Of a stretch of DNA of 64,000 nucleotides, positions 43,661 to 53,753 are shown piece after piece. Both the position numbers and the translations under genes were made by a program. Below the pieces are notes generated by a model. The model was not told the origin of the DNA and ran no database searches. It saw only the letters and a list, made by a program, of their open reading frames with translations. The stretch's first letter is position 1, and each line of letters opens with the position of its first letter. Source of the DNA: Oscillospiraceae bacterium (GTDB lineage Bacteria > Bacillota > Clostridia > Oscillospirales > Ruminococcaceae); the NCBI GenBank assembly GCA_017468365.1, contig JAFUIS010000017.1, forward strand, positions 1 through 64,000, given 5' to 3'.

Positions 43661-44185
43661 TTATTTGCAAAACAGCTCATCTTCTTCCCACTTCTCGGGA
43701 TTTTTGAAGATGTATTCCGAAATTTCATCATAAGCTTTTTTGTTTCTTATGATTTCATCGTAAAAAGATTTTTGCCAAAGTTTGTTACGTTTGTTTTCGG
43801 CAACAAATTTATTGTATTCTCTTGTTACCGAGGATTTGAAACCGCGAACCAACGAATGTAGGGAACGTCGTCCTCGACGTTCCGCCTCATCATTTGTCTG
43901 CGGTTGGTTTTTTATAATGATTATTCCGTGGATATGATTTGGCATCAAGCAAAACCAATCGGTTTCAATATTTTTATCAATTTCAGACATTTTTGCCCAC
44001 GAACGCAAAACAATTTCACCAATTGCGGTGGGGATCATTTTTTGCGGAACGCCGGGGACGGCGTTCCCTACGGTGGCTAACACGCATTTCCTTTCGTGCG
44101 TGCATATCGTTACAAAATAATATCCGTTTTTGCTGTAATCATATCCGTGTAAACGATGCTGTTTTCTTTTCGGAAAATCTTCCAT
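43661..44185 (-). CDS. REP-associated tyrosine transposase (RAYT, Y1/HUH type)
   Basis: 174 aa. RKQHRLHGYDYSKNGYYFVT opens the Y1 transposase domain, the HUH motif is HIHGI in FCLMPNHIHGIII, and the catalytic Tyr probably lies in AYDEISEYI. RAYTs are single-copy IS200/IS605 relatives that process REP palindromes. Two REP-like palindromes (43858-43885, 44044-44071) lie inside the coding sequence, encoding the VGNAVPGVPQ and AERRGRRSLH loops. ATG at 44185 is assumed, but an ATG at 44194 overlaps the lepA stop and there is no good ribosome site, so expression may depend on coupling to lepA. Confidence 0.87.
   Translation of the reverse strand: MEDFPKRKQHRLHGYDYSKNGYYFVTICTHERKCVLATVGNAVPGVPQKMIPTAIGEIVLRSWAKMSEIDKNIETDWFCLMPNHIHGIIIIKNQPQTNDEAERRGRRSLHSLVRGFKSSVTREYNKFVAENKRNKLWQKSFYDEIIRNKKAYDEISEYIFKNPEKWEEDELFCK
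43858..43885 (+). repeat. REP-like palindrome inside RAYT (copy 1)
   Basis: GTAGGGAACGTCG, loop TCCT, CGACGTTCCGC; a perfect 9-bp stem. Opposite orientation to copy 2. Confidence 0.7.
44044..44071 (-). repeat. REP-like palindrome inside RAYT (copy 2)
   Basis: On the minus strand GTAGGGAACGCCG, loop TCCC, CGGCGTTCCGC. It shares head, stem ends and tail with copy 1 and compensatory changes keep the stem paired. Confidence 0.7.
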
Positions 44186-44186
44186 A

Positions 44187-45992
44187 TCAGTCATCGTCAA
44201 GTTTGAGCACCGCCATAAAGGCTTCTTTCGGAAGCTCGACGGAGCCTATGCGGCGCATTTTCTTTTTACCTTCCTTCTGTTTTTCAAGAAGCTTCTTTTT
44301 ACGGGAAATATCGCCGCCGTAGCATTTTGCAAGAACGTCCTTGCGGAGTGCTTTGATGGTTTCGCGGGCGATTATCTTTCCGCCGATGGCTGCCTGGACC
44401 GGAACTTCGAAAAGCTGGCGGCTGATGTTATCGCGAAGACGCTCGACCATTCTTCTTGCTCTGGGATAGGCGTTATCCGCAAAGACCATCATGGAAAGGG
44501 CGTCGACCATTTCGCCGTTGAGAAGGACATCAAGTTTCACAAGCTTGCTGGCTTTGTATCCGCAGGGTTCATAATCGAAGGAAGCGTAACCTCTGGTGCG
44601 GCTTTTAAGCGCATCAAAAAAGTCATAGATTATTTCGCCCAGGGGAAGTTCGTAATGAACTTCGCAGCGGTCGGCTTCAAGATATTTGGTATCCTTATAA
44701 ATTCCGCGGCGTTCCTGACAAAGCTCCATAATGCTTCCGATATACTGGGTGGGAGTAAAAATGGAAGCGCGGACATAAGGTTCTTCAGTGGAATCGATTA
44801 TCGCCGGGTCGGGATAGTTGGTGGGGTTGTCAAGTTCAAGGGTGCGTCCGTCGTTGAGGTGAAGTTTGTAAACAACGCTGGGCGCGGTGGTGATAAGGTC
44901 AAGGTTATATTCGCGTTCAAGCCTCTCAAGGATTACTTCCATGTGAAGAAGTCCAAGGAATCCGCAGCGGAAGCCGAAGCCCAGAGCGGCGGAAGTTTCG
45001 GGTTCAAAGCTCAGGGAAGCATCGTTAAGGATGAGTTTTTCAAGCGCGTCGCGAAGGTCGCCGTATTTTGCGCCGTCAAGGGGATAGATACCCGCATAGA
45101 CCATGGGGTTGACCTTTTTGTAACCGGGAAGAGCCTCGGCTGCGGGATTTTCCGCAAGGGTAACGGTGTCGCCCACGGCGGTATCCGCAACGGTTTTGAT
45201 GGAAGCGGTGATGTAACCGACTTCGCCGGCGCGAAGTTCTTCGCAGGGAACAAGGCGGGTGGCGCCCATATAGCCGATTTCGACGATGTCGAATTCGGCG
45301 CCGGTGGCCATCATTTTGATGCGGTCGCCGGAACGGAGAACGCCGTCAACGATTCGGACGTAAACGATTACGCCGCGGTAGCTGTCGTAAATGGAGTCAA
45401 AAATGAGCGCTTTGAGCGGGCCTTCGTCGTTGCCTTTCGGAGAAGGGATGCCTTCGACGATGGCTTCGAGCACGGAATGGATATTAACGCCGGTCTTTGC
45501 GGAGATCTGCGGAGCATCAAGAGCGGGGATTCCGATGATGTCCTCGATTTCGTGCGCAACTCTGTCAGGGTCCGCAGCGGGAAGGTCGATTTTGTTGATG
45601 ACCGGAACGATTTCGAGGTTGTGGTCAACGGCAAGATAGGTGTTGGCAAGGGTCTGTGCCTCAACGCCCTGTGAAGCATCAACGATGAGCACCGCGCCTT
45701 CGCATGCTGCAAGAGAGCGCGAAACCTCATAGTTGAAGTCGACGTGTCCGGGAGTATCGATGAGGTTGAAAACATATTTGTTTCCGTCGTCGGCGGTATA
45801 GTCAAGACGCACCGCGCGGGATTTTATGGTGATTCCGCGTTCGCGTTCGATATCCATGTTGTCCAAAAGCTGCTCTTCCATTTCGCGGGGAGTTACTGCC
45901 TGGGTGTTTTCAAGGATTCGGTCGGCAAGGGTGGATTTGCCGTGGTCGATATGTGCGATTATACAAAAGTTTCTTATGTTTTCGTTGGGCAT
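44187..45992 (-). CDS. lepA: Elongation factor 4 (LepA)
   Basis: 601 aa, full length. GTPase motifs: AHIDHGKST (G1), GITIKS (G2), DTPGHVDF (G3), NKIDLP (G4). The LepA-specific C-terminus contains YHKQP-like ligands and the [23 protein letters not shown] end. It promotes back-translocation or ribosome assembly under stress. AGGAGG precedes the ATG. Its final codons GTG CTC AAA contain a TGAGCAC word. Confidence 0.97.
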   Translation of the reverse strand: MPNENIRNFCIIAHIDHGKSTLADRILENTQAVTPREMEEQLLDNMDIERERGITIKSRAVRLDYTADDGNKYVFNLIDTPGHVDFNYEVSRSLAACEGAVLIVDASQGVEAQTLANTYLAVDHNLEIVPVINKIDLPAADPDRVAHEIEDIIGIPALDAPQISAKTGVNIHSVLEAIVEGIPSPKGNDEGPLKALIFDSIYDSYRGVIVYVRIVDGVLRSGDRIKMMATGAEFDIVEIGYMGATRLVPCEELRAGEVGYITASIKTVADTAVGDTVTLAENPAAEALPGYKKVNPMVYAGIYPLDGAKYGDLRDALEKLILNDASLSFEPETSAALGFGFRCGFLGLLHMEVILERLEREYNLDLITTAPSVVYKLHLNDGRTLELDNPTNYPDPAIIDSTEEPYVRASIFTPTQYIGSIMELCQERRGIYKDTKYLEADRCEVHYELPLGEIIYDFFDALKSRTRGYASFDYEPCGYKASKLVKLDVLLNGEMVDALSMMVFADNAYPRARRMVERLRDNISRQLFEVPVQAAIGGKIIARETIKALRKDVLAKCYGGDISRKKKLLEKQKEGKKKMRRIGSVELPKEAFMAVLKLDDD

Positions 45993-46032
45993 TTTTAAAA
46001 GCGCACCTCCTGTGCAAATTATACCAGTTTAT

Positions 46033-46061
46033 ATTTTACCACCCTTTATTATAGATTACAA
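46033..46061 (-). promoter_or_regulatory. Promoter of lepA
   Basis: On the minus strand TTGTAA (46056-46061), a 17-nt spacer and TAAAAT (46033-46038). A second TATAAT lies closer to the gene but lacks a -35. Confidence 0.6.
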
Positions 46062-46113
46062 ATATTTTTTATAATATATAAAGAAAATTTTTGAAAAAAA
46101 CAGTTCCAAAAAG

Positions 46114-46154
46114 AAACAAACGCACGTCCCGAAAAGGACGTGCGTTTGTTTTTC
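46114..46154 (-). terminator. Strong bidirectional terminator
   Basis: A 16-bp perfect stem (46114-46129 with 46136-46151) whose ends supply A and T runs, after the zinc-ribbon membrane protein gene. Confidence 0.9.
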
Positions 46155-46166
46155 TTTTGAAAAATA

Positions 46167-46601
46167 TCAGTTGTAATAAACAACGGTGTATTTTCCGATG
46201 AGGGGAAGGTCTTTTGCCTGACCTTTATATGCGCGGACGATGCCCATGATAAGGAAAACAACGGCAGCGATGGAAGCCACGCATCCGACTATCCAGCCGA
46301 TTACCGGAATTATGGCAACAAGAGCGGCAACGACTCCGAAGATCTGGAGAACGATGCTCTGGTTGATGTGATAGCGGAGGAATTTGGAATTGGGTTCAAG
46401 AAGAAGGGCAACCACCACAAAAAGAAGGGAAAGATAGGAAAGAGCGGAAAGAAGTCTGGTTCTTTCGATATCGGAAGCTTCAAACATTGCGGTATGGTCG
46501 CTTTCATCGGGAGTTTTTGCGGCGTTTGCAACGGGTTCGCCGCAGGTGGGGCAATAATGGTCGTTTTCGGGAATCTGAGTTCCGCATTTGGGACAGAACA
46601 T
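46167..46601 (-). CDS. Zinc-ribbon DUF4870-like membrane protein
   Basis: 144 aa. An N-terminal zinc ribbon (MFCPKCGTQIPENDHYCPTCG) is followed by a linker and a domain with three membrane helices (LLSALSYLSLLFVVVALLL, the HINQSIVLQIFGVVAALVAI stretch, and IVGCVASIAAVVFLIMGI) ending GQAKDLPLIGKY. The H-x-NQS and P-L-I-G patterns are like DUF4870/Tic20-type proteins. Function unknown. The ATG at 46601 follows AAAGGAGG. Confidence 0.8.
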   Translation of the reverse strand: MFCPKCGTQIPENDHYCPTCGEPVANAAKTPDESDHTAMFEASDIERTRLLSALSYLSLLFVVVALLLEPNSKFLRYHINQSIVLQIFGVVAALVAIIPVIGWIVGCVASIAAVVFLIMGIVRAYKGQAKDLPLIGKYTVVYYN

Positions 46602-46692
46602 GATAGAAAAAGCCTCCTTTTTTTCTTTTATCGTAACACGGGCGGGAATTTCATTCAATTGCCCGGGGCGAAAATTAAGAAAAGTTTAAAGA

Positions 46693-47781
46693 TTATTTTC
46701 CGATATAGCTTTTTACGATGCCGGCGCAGGCTTTTTTGATGAACCATGCGGAGATATCGGCAATGGCGTCTTCGGTGGTGCCGCAGGCGGTTACGATTCT
46801 GACAGCCCATCTTCCGTCGGAAAGGCGCTCCTGAATGAAGCAGCCGTAAGTATCGGAAAGTTCCTGACCGAGTTCTGCGGGAAGAAGAACGAAGATCTGG
46901 TTGGTCTGGAATTCGTTGTAAAGTTCGAACCCTGCCTGTTTGATGGCTTCGACGATTCTTGCGGCGGATTCGTTTTCATATTTTGCGATATCGAAATAAA
47001 GACCGGTGGAAAGAGCTTCTTCGAACATTGCGCCCACTACGAAACCTTTTGCGATCATGAAACCGCGCTGTTTGATGAGCCAGCGAAGGTGGTCGGCAAC
47101 TTTTTCGTCAAGAAGAACGAGAGCTTCGCCGAAAAGAAGACCGTTTTTGGTGCCGCCAAGATAGAAACCGTCAACAAGATTGCCAAGGTCTTTAAGGGTG
47201 ACGTCGTTGGAAGGAGCCATGAGCGCGCTTCCGAGTCTTGCGCCGTCAACAAAAAGAGAAAGACCGTTTTTGTGGCAGTATTCGGAAAGTGCGGTGAGTT
47301 CCGCTTTGCTGTAAATGGTGCCGAGTTCGGTGGACTGAGAAATATAAACGAGCTTCGGAACGACCATGTGCTCGCTTTCAAAAACCTTGAAAACGGGGTC
47401 GATGAGTTCGGGGGTGAGTTTTCCGTCAACGCCTACGGGAATGGTGATGGCTTTTCTTCCTGCATATTCGATGGAGCCGGTTTCGTGAACGTTGATGTGA
47501 CCGGTATCTGCGCAGATAACAGCCTCATAACTGTTGCGAAGGAAGGCGGAAATTGCGAGAACGTTGGTTGCGGTGCCGCCGCCGGTGAATGCAACTTCGG
47601 CATCGGGTCTTCCGCAAAGTTCGCGGATGATATTTGCGGCAGCTTCGGAATGGCGGTCCATTCCGTAAGGGGTGTTGCTTTCATAAGCAAGTTTGAGTAC
47701 CGCTTCGATTATTTTGGGGTGTGCGCTTTCAGAATAATCGTTTCTGAAGCTGTATTTGTCAACATTAGTTCCGCTATACAA
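46693..47781 (-). CDS. PLP-dependent aldolase, threonine aldolase/beta-eliminating lyase family
   Basis: 362 aa. Fold-type I PLP enzyme: a GGGTATN phosphate loop (about 65-72), VDGARLGSA before the cofactor Asp, and the Schiff-base lysine in FYLGGTKNGLLFG. Low-specificity L-threonine aldolases have this sequence layout and split L-threonine or allo-threonine to glycine and acetaldehyde; other beta-eliminating lyases share it. The start is taken as TTG at 47781, seven bases after GGAGGT; the longer frame lacks a ribosome site. Confidence 0.85.
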   Translation of the reverse strand: MYSGTNVDKYSFRNDYSESAHPKIIEAVLKLAYESNTPYGMDRHSEAAANIIRELCGRPDAEVAFTGGGTATNVLAISAFLRNSYEAVICADTGHINVHETGSIEYAGRKAITIPVGVDGKLTPELIDPVFKVFESEHMVVPKLVYISQSTELGTIYSKAELTALSEYCHKNGLSLFVDGARLGSALMAPSNDVTLKDLGNLVDGFYLGGTKNGLLFGEALVLLDEKVADHLRWLIKQRGFMIAKGFVVGAMFEEALSTGLYFDIAKYENESAARIVEAIKQAGFELYNEFQTNQIFVLLPAELGQELSDTYGCFIQERLSDGRWAVRIVTACGTTEDAIADISAWFIKKACAGIVKSYIGK

Positions 47782-47875
47782 GGATTTTACCTCCGTTTTA
47801 CTTGTAGAATAGATATATTGTATCACAAGCTGTGCGCGATTTAAAGACAGTTTTATAAAAAAATATGCCCTTTCG

Positions 47876-47951
47876 TCATTTTAGCATAAAAAGGCGGCGT
47901 TATTTCTACGCGTGGATAATTGAAAAGGGGCTTCTTAAAATGCTAAAATGA
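47876..47951. promoter_or_regulatory. 12-bp inverted repeat spanning the divergent glgB/aldolase promoters
   Basis: TCATTTTAGCAT (47876-47887) and ATGCTAAAATGA (47940-47951) are perfect inverted copies 52 bp apart. Each arm contains an extended -10 (TGCTAAAAT), pointing outward on opposite strands. It could be two promoters of the same class or a regulator's paired sites. Confidence 0.6.
47920..47949 (+). promoter_or_regulatory. Promoter of the glycogen operon
   Basis: TTGAAA (47920-47925), an 18-nt spacer and an extended TGC-TAAAAT -10 (47944-47949), about 70 bp before glgB. Confidence 0.65.
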
Positions 47952-48019
47952 TATATGTATAAGTACGCGAATTTTATTTGCAAACCAAATCACCAGAAAT
48001 TTGAAAAAAGGAGAAATCA

Positions 48020-49897
48020 ATGGCAAAGAAACAAAATCCCCTTGAACTTCCGGTATATCTTTTCCACCAGGGAACGAACTATCGGGCATACGAGTTTCTC
48101 GGCGCACATAAAATCAAAGGCAGCAGAAAAAAAGGCGTGATGTTCCGCACCTGGGCTCCCAACGCAAAATCGGTTTCCGTCGTGGGCGACTGGAACTATT
48201 GGTCAAAGGGCGCGGACCCAATGCATAAAATAAGCGACGGCGTATGGGAATGCCGCGTTGACGGACTTGACGAATACGTCCGCTATAAATTCGCCATCGA
48301 AACCCAGAGCGGCGAAATCGTTGAAAGGTCCGACCCTTACGCTTTCCATACCGAGACAAGACCCGCCACCGCTTCGGTGCTTTGCGACCCGAAGTATAAA
48401 TGGCACGACAAAAAATGGCTTGAGCATCGCGCTTCATGGGATATGTACCACAGCCCGGTGAACATTTACGAGGTGCATCTCGGCTCCTGGAAAAAATATC
48501 AGGACGGAAACTTTTTTGATTACAGAAAGACCGCCGATGAGCTTGCGGCTTATGCAAAAGAGATGAACTATACCCACGTCGAGCTTCTTCCGGTAACGGA
48601 ACATCCCTTCGACGGCTCCTGGGGATATCAATGCCTGGGCTATTTTGCACCCACCAGCCGCTACGGAAAACCCGAGGATTTCATGTATTTTGTCGATACC
48701 CTTCACAGAGCGGGCATCGGCGTCATCATGGACTGGGTGCCGGCGCATTTTCCCAAAGACGAAGGCGGCCTTATGAACTTTGACGGCGCGCCCTGCTATG
48801 AATACAAAAATCCCCTTATGGGTGAGCGCGAGGACTGGGGCACGAAGGTCTTTGACTTCGGAAGAAACGAAGTGCGCTGTTTCCTTGCCTCCTCCGCAAT
48901 GTACTGGATAGAAAAATACCATATCGACGGAATCCGCGTTGATGCCGTTTCCTCAATGCTTTACCGCGACTACGGAAAAAACGGCAACGAATGGGAACGC
49001 AACCAGTTTGGCGGAAGAGAAAACATCGAAGCCATCGGAATGCTCCGTGATATCAACACCGCCGTCAACGCCGAATATCCCGGCGTAATGATGGTGGCGG
49101 AAGAATCCACCTCGTTCCCGATGGTATCCCGTCCTGCAAAGGACGGCGGACTCGGCTTCAACTTCAAATGGAACATGGGCTGGATGAACGACACCCTTTC
49201 CTATATGTCCCTTGACCCCATTTACCGCCAGCATGAGCACGGAAAGCTCACCTTCGGAATGATGTATGCTTTTTCCGAAAACTTCATCCTTCCGTTCTCT
49301 CATGACGAGGTCGTTCACGGAAAATGCTCCCTCATCGGAAAAATGCCCGGTGAATATGACCAGAAGTTTGCGGGACTGCGCGCGCTTTTCGCATATATGA
49401 CCGGTTTCCCGGGCAAAAAACTTCTTTTCATGGGTCAGGAATTCGGCCACTTCATCGAATGGGACGAAAAGAGAGAACTTGACTGGTTCCTTCTTGAATA
49501 TGAAAGCCACCGCAAACTTCAGCAGCTTTCCAAAGCGCTGAACGAGCTTTATAAAACCCACCCCGAATGTTGGGAAAACGACGAAAACTGGGAAGGCTTC
49601 CAGTGGGCGAACTGCAACGAAGCCGGAAAGAACGCCCTTGCCTTCCGCCGTATTGCAAAAGACGGAAGCCAGCTTCTTTTCGCTTTCAACTTCTGCCCCA
49701 ACGAATATAAAGGCTTCCACGTTGAAGTTCCGGACGACAGCAAGTGGGAAGAGATACTTTCCACCGACGAAGAACGTTTCGGCGGAAGCGGCTGGTATAA
49801 AAACGGCGTAAGAGAAAGCTGGCACGAAGGTTATTCTTCCTTCGCCGCCGTCGACCTTGCACCTTTCTCCGCAGCGGTCTTAAAAAAGCTTCCCTGA
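48020..49897 (+). CDS. glgB: 1,4-alpha-glucan branching enzyme
   Basis: 625 aa. An N-terminal CBM48 domain (AHKIKGSRKKGVMFRTWAPN...SVVGDWNYW) precedes the GH13 barrel. Conserved regions include GVIMDWVPAHF, DGIRVDAVSSML with the nucleophile Asp, MMVAEEST with the acid Glu, and FSHDEVVHGK. It forms alpha-1,6 branches in glycogen. The start follows AAAAAGGAG. First gene of glgB-glgC-glgD-glgA. Confidence 0.97.
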   Translation: MAKKQNPLELPVYLFHQGTNYRAYEFLGAHKIKGSRKKGVMFRTWAPNAKSVSVVGDWNYWSKGADPMHKISDGVWECRVDGLDEYVRYKFAIETQSGEIVERSDPYAFHTETRPATASVLCDPKYKWHDKKWLEHRASWDMYHSPVNIYEVHLGSWKKYQDGNFFDYRKTADELAAYAKEMNYTHVELLPVTEHPFDGSWGYQCLGYFAPTSRYGKPEDFMYFVDTLHRAGIGVIMDWVPAHFPKDEGGLMNFDGAPCYEYKNPLMGEREDWGTKVFDFGRNEVRCFLASSAMYWIEKYHIDGIRVDAVSSMLYRDYGKNGNEWERNQFGGRENIEAIGMLRDINTAVNAEYPGVMMVAEESTSFPMVSRPAKDGGLGFNFKWNMGWMNDTLSYMSLDPIYRQHEHGKLTFGMMYAFSENFILPFSHDEVVHGKCSLIGKMPGEYDQKFAGLRALFAYMTGFPGKKLLFMGQEFGHFIEWDEKRELDWFLLEYESHRKLQQLSKALNELYKTHPECWENDENWEGFQWANCNEAGKNALAFRRIAKDGSQLLFAFNFCPNEYKGFHVEVPDDSKWEEILSTDEERFGGSGWYKNGVRESWHEGYSSFAAVDLAPFSAAVLKKLP

Positions 49898-49971
49898 TGT
49901 CAAAAGCTTTCCCCTTTGAGGAAAAAACCGTTTGAAACCTTTGTTAAATAATCCAAGGAGGTTGATATATC

Positions 49972-51153
49972 TTGCGTAAAAAAATGATTGCGATGCTTCT
50001 GGCCGGCGGTCAGGGCAGCAGACTTTATGTCCTCACAAAGGACCTTGCAAAACCTGCGGTACCCTTTGGCGGAAAATACAGAATAATCGATTTTCCCCTT
50101 TCGAACTGCGTAAACTCCGGAATCGACACCGTCGGTATCCTTACGCAGTATGAGCCGTTCGAGCTTTCCGAATATATCGGAAACGGACAGCCCTGGGACC
50201 TTGACAGAATGGGCGGCGGCGCTTACGTTCTTCCGCCTTATCAGCGCAACACCGGACGCGATTGGTATAAAGGCACCGCAAACGCCATTTATCAGAACCT
50301 CCGTTTCATCGAACGCTATGACCCGGAATATGTGGTCATTCTTTCCGGCGACCACATTTACAAAATGGACTATGCCGCAATGCTTGAAAAACATATCGAA
50401 AAAGGCGCGGCAGTCACCGTTGCGGCTCTTAAAGTTCCGCTTTCCGAAGCTTCCCGTTTCGGCATAATCATCGCCGACGGCGACGGATACATCACCGAGT
50501 TCGAAGAAAAACCCAAGAACCCCAGAAGCGACCTTGCTTCCATGGGAATCTATATTTTCTCCGCGGACAAACTTAAAAAATATCTTACCGAAGACGAAGC
50601 CGACCCCGCTTCCGAAAACGACTTCGGCAAAAACGTTCTTCCCAATATGCTTGAAGCCAGCGAAAAAATGGCCGTTTACAGCTTTGAAGGTTACTGGAAA
50701 GACGTCGGCACCGTCGATTCCCTTTGGGAAGCCCATATGGACCTTCTTGACGCCAGCGACCTTGACCTTTACGACAAAAACTGGAAGATCTATTCCAGAA
50801 GCCCGGTAATGCCCCCTCATATGGTCGAAGAAGGCGCCGAAATTTCCGGTTCCATGGTCACCGAAGGCTGCACCGTCGGCGGAAAAGTCGAAAGATCCGT
50901 CCTTTTCGCGGGAGTCACCGTTGAAAAAGGTGCGGAGATAAAAGAAAGCATCATCATGCCCGGCGCAGTAATCAAAGCCGGCGCAAAAATAAGCCGCACC
51001 ATTGTCGGCGAAAAAGCCGTAATCGGCGAAAACGCAAAAGTCGGCTGCAGCTGTGCGGATGCAAAAATAACCCTTGTGGGTCCCGAAGCAAAAGTTGAAA
51101 ACAAAGCTGAAATCGAACCCGGCGCTATCTTTGGAAAGGAGGCAGTAAAATGA
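49972..51153 (+). CDS. glgC: Glucose-1-phosphate adenylyltransferase, catalytic subunit
   Basis: 393 aa. [20 protein letters not shown] is the nucleotide-binding start, [20 protein letters not shown] the family signature, and a C-terminal left-handed beta-helix follows (repeats around [20 protein letters not shown]). It converts glucose-1-phosphate and ATP to ADP-glucose, the committed step. TTG start at 49972 lies ten bases after AAGGAGG; the ATG four codons later is too far from the site. It overlaps glgD by 4 nt. Confidence 0.96.
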   Translation: MRKKMIAMLLAGGQGSRLYVLTKDLAKPAVPFGGKYRIIDFPLSNCVNSGIDTVGILTQYEPFELSEYIGNGQPWDLDRMGGGAYVLPPYQRNTGRDWYKGTANAIYQNLRFIERYDPEYVVILSGDHIYKMDYAAMLEKHIEKGAAVTVAALKVPLSEASRFGIIIADGDGYITEFEEKPKNPRSDLASMGIYIFSADKLKKYLTEDEADPASENDFGKNVLPNMLEASEKMAVYSFEGYWKDVGTVDSLWEAHMDLLDASDLDLYDKNWKIYSRSPVMPPHMVEEGAEISGSMVTEGCTVGGKVERSVLFAGVTVEKGAEIKESIIMPGAVIKAGAKISRTIVGEKAVIGENAKVGCSCADAKITLVGPEAKVENKAEIEPGAIFGKEAVK

Positions 51154-52265
51154 GAGATAAAGATGTTCTCGGAATCATTGTCTGCAACATGCACGATGAC
51201 CTAATTCCCCAGCTTACCGCCAGCCGTACTCTCGGTTCCATTCCTTTCGGCGGAAGATACAGAATGATCGACTTTGCCCTTTCCAACATGACCAACTCCG
51301 GAATCGAAGACGTGGGCCTTGTTCCAAGCAAGAACTACCAGAGCCTTATGAACCACGTCGGTAACGGTCAGGAATGGGATATGTCCAGAAAAAACGGCGG
51401 CCTTTCAATTCTTCCGCCCTATGCGGGTGAACGCGGAGTTTACCGCGGAAGAATGGAAGCCCTTTACGGAATCCGCGAATACATAAAAGCAAGCGACGCC
51501 GCAAACGTTGTTCTTTCCGACAGCGACGTTGTTGCAAACATCGACCTTCGCCCTGTCATCCGCGAACACGAAGAAAGCGGCGCGGATATCACCCTTGTTT
51601 ATAAATACAGCGAAGTTTTCAAAGAGAAAAAACAGTGCGCCGCACTCTTCTTTGACGAATGCGGAAAGCTTCTTGACCTTTATCTCAACCCCGAGCTTGA
51701 CGGAAAACAGAACATCTATCTTGATATCGCAATAATCAAGAAACCCGTTCTCGACGAACTTATTGCCGAATGTGCAAGCAAAGATGAGCACAGCTTTGTC
51801 CACAGCGTGCTCATGGCAAAAAAAGGCGTGCTCAACATCCGCGGCTACCGTTTTGACGGCTGGTGCAACAAGCTCACCGGACTTCGCAACTATCTTGACG
51901 CAAACCTTGCCCTTCTTGATGCCGATGTAAGAAAATCCCTCTTCCCGGCAGAAAGACCTATCTATACCAGAGTCCGCGACGAAGTTTCCGCAAAATACGG
52001 CGAAAACGCAAAAGTTTCCCGCACTCTTGTTACCGACGGCTGCCACATTGACGGCGAAGTTGAAAACAGCGTTCTTTTCCGCGGCGCCACTATTGAAAAA
52101 GGCGCAAGCGTAAAAGGCTGCGTTCTTATGCACAATGCATTCGTAGGCGAAGGTGCGACCCTTGAATGGGTAATCACCGACAAAAACGTTGTTATCCCCG
52201 CCGGAACCCACCTTGCCGGTTCCGAAAAATATCCGCTTTATATCCCGAAGGATACCGTCCTTTGA
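51150..52265 (+). CDS. glgD: Glucose-1-phosphate adenylyltransferase, GlgD subunit
   Basis: 371 aa. Paralog of GlgC with [20 protein letters not shown] but lacking the GGQGSRL nucleotide loop, as expected for the Firmicute GlgD subunit that modulates GlgC. A C-terminal beta-helix is present. ATGA overlap with glgC couples translation at a comparable level. It contains three TGAGCAC words within about 50 bp around 51.8 kb. Confidence 0.95.
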   Translation: MRDKDVLGIIVCNMHDDLIPQLTASRTLGSIPFGGRYRMIDFALSNMTNSGIEDVGLVPSKNYQSLMNHVGNGQEWDMSRKNGGLSILPPYAGERGVYRGRMEALYGIREYIKASDAANVVLSDSDVVANIDLRPVIREHEESGADITLVYKYSEVFKEKKQCAALFFDECGKLLDLYLNPELDGKQNIYLDIAIIKKPVLDELIAECASKDEHSFVHSVLMAKKGVLNIRGYRFDGWCNKLTGLRNYLDANLALLDADVRKSLFPAERPIYTRVRDEVSAKYGENAKVSRTLVTDGCHIDGEVENSVLFRGATIEKGASVKGCVLMHNAFVGEGATLEWVITDKNVVIPAGTHLAGSEKYPLYIPKDTVL

Positions 52266-52292
52266 TTAAAAAAGCGGAAAAGGAGGAATTTT

Positions 52293-53711
52293 ATGAACGT
52301 TCTTTTTGCGGCAAGCGAAGCAAGACCTTTTATCGCTTCCGGCGGACTTGCAGACGTCATCGGCGCACTGCCGAAGGCTCTTAACGGCGCAGGCTGCGAT
52401 TGCAGAGTCATTCTTCCGCTTTATTCCGATATTCCGGATAAGTTCCGCGCAGAGATGAAAAAAGTCTGTGACTTCAAAGTCTGGCTCGGTTGGAGAAACC
52501 AGTACTGCGGACTTTTTGAAACAAAGCTTTCGGGAGTCACTTTCTATTTCATCGACAATGAATATTACTTTGCAAGAAATGGAATTTACGGCCACTATGA
52601 CGACGGCGAGCGCTTTGCCTATTTTTCCATGGCGGTGCTTGAAGCGGTAAAACATATGGATTTTGACCCCGAGGTCATCCATTGTCACGATTGGCAGACC
52701 GGACTTGTTCCCGTTTTTCTCAATCTTTTCTTTGCCGATGAGGAAAAACTTGCGAACACCAAAACCGTTTTCACCATCCACAATATCCAGTACCAGGGAA
52801 ATTACGATATGTATTTTGCCGGCGACGTTCTCGGAATTCCCGAAAACAGACGCGGACTTGTGGAATATGACGGCCGCTGCAACTTTATGAAAGCAGGCAT
52901 CGACCTTTGCGATGCGGTTTCCACCGTAAGCCCCACCTATGCGGAAGAAATTCAGGACCCCTGGTTTGCATGGGGACTTGACCGCCTTCTCAGAGAGAAA
53001 AAATATAAACTTTCCGGAATCCTCAATGGTATCGACGTCGTAAGCTATGACCCCGTTTCCGACAAGGATATTCCCGCCACCTTCTCTAAATATGACCTTT
53101 CGGGCAAGGCAAAATGCAAGGAAGAACTCCAGAAAGAGCTTGGTCTTGCAGTTGATCCCGATTCCATGGTCATTGGGATGGTCGGAAGACTTGTTTCTCA
53201 CAAAGGCCTTGACCTTGTAAGAGCCGTTTGCGACAGAATCCTTGAAATGCCGGTACAGATAGCGGTTCTCGGAAGCGGCGAATCCGCTTTCGAAAGCTTC
53301 TTCCGTTATATGCAGGAAAAATATCCCGGCAGAGTCAGCTTTGTCTGCGGATTCATTCCGCCCCTTGCAAGAAGGATCTATGCGGGTTCCGACGTTTTCC
53401 TTATGCCCAGCAAGAGCGAACCCTGCGGTCTTGCCCAGATGATCTCTCTTCGCTACGGAACCGTTCCGATAGTAAGAGAAACCGGCGGACTTAAAGATTC
53501 CATCAAGGATATCGGCGGAATCAAAGGCAACGGCTTCACCTTCCAGACTTATAATGCCGACGATATGCTCGACGCGGTGCGCCGTGCTCAAAACCTTTAT
53601 TCCAACGGCGAAAGATGGAAAGAAGCGGTGCTCAATGCCCTTTCCTGCGATTTCAGCTGGAACCGCAGTGCTCAGACCTATATCGGTCTTTATGAAAGCG
53701 TGCTCAAATAA
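52293..53711 (+). CDS. glgA: Glycogen synthase (ADP-glucose type)
   Basis: 472 aa, GT5. N-terminal VLFAASEARPFIASGGLADV, HCHDWQTGL and C-terminal MVGRLVSHKGLDL plus SKSEPCGLAQMISLRYGTVP with the catalytic Glu (SEPCG). It transfers glucose from ADP-glucose to the growing glucan. The ADP-glucose loop that reads K-x-G-G-L in E. coli is A-S-G-G-L here; I recall similar variants in clostridial enzymes. AAGGAGG precedes the ATG. Confidence 0.96.
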   Translation: MNVLFAASEARPFIASGGLADVIGALPKALNGAGCDCRVILPLYSDIPDKFRAEMKKVCDFKVWLGWRNQYCGLFETKLSGVTFYFIDNEYYFARNGIYGHYDDGERFAYFSMAVLEAVKHMDFDPEVIHCHDWQTGLVPVFLNLFFADEEKLANTKTVFTIHNIQYQGNYDMYFAGDVLGIPENRRGLVEYDGRCNFMKAGIDLCDAVSTVSPTYAEEIQDPWFAWGLDRLLREKKYKLSGILNGIDVVSYDPVSDKDIPATFSKYDLSGKAKCKEELQKELGLAVDPDSMVIGMVGRLVSHKGLDLVRAVCDRILEMPVQIAVLGSGESAFESFFRYMQEKYPGRVSFVCGFIPPLARRIYAGSDVFLMPSKSEPCGLAQMISLRYGTVPIVRETGGLKDSIKDIGGIKGNGFTFQTYNADDMLDAVRRAQNLYSNGERWKEAVLNALSCDFSWNRSAQTYIGLYESVLK

Positions 53712-53727
53712 CAAAAAACAAAGAAAA

Positions 53728-53753
53728 AGCGTGCCGAAAGGCACGCTTTTTTT
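53728..53753 (+). terminator. Terminator of the glycogen operon
   Basis: Stem AGCGTGCC/GGCACGCT with a GAAA loop and a T-run; it can also act on the convergent M23 gene. Confidence 0.92.
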
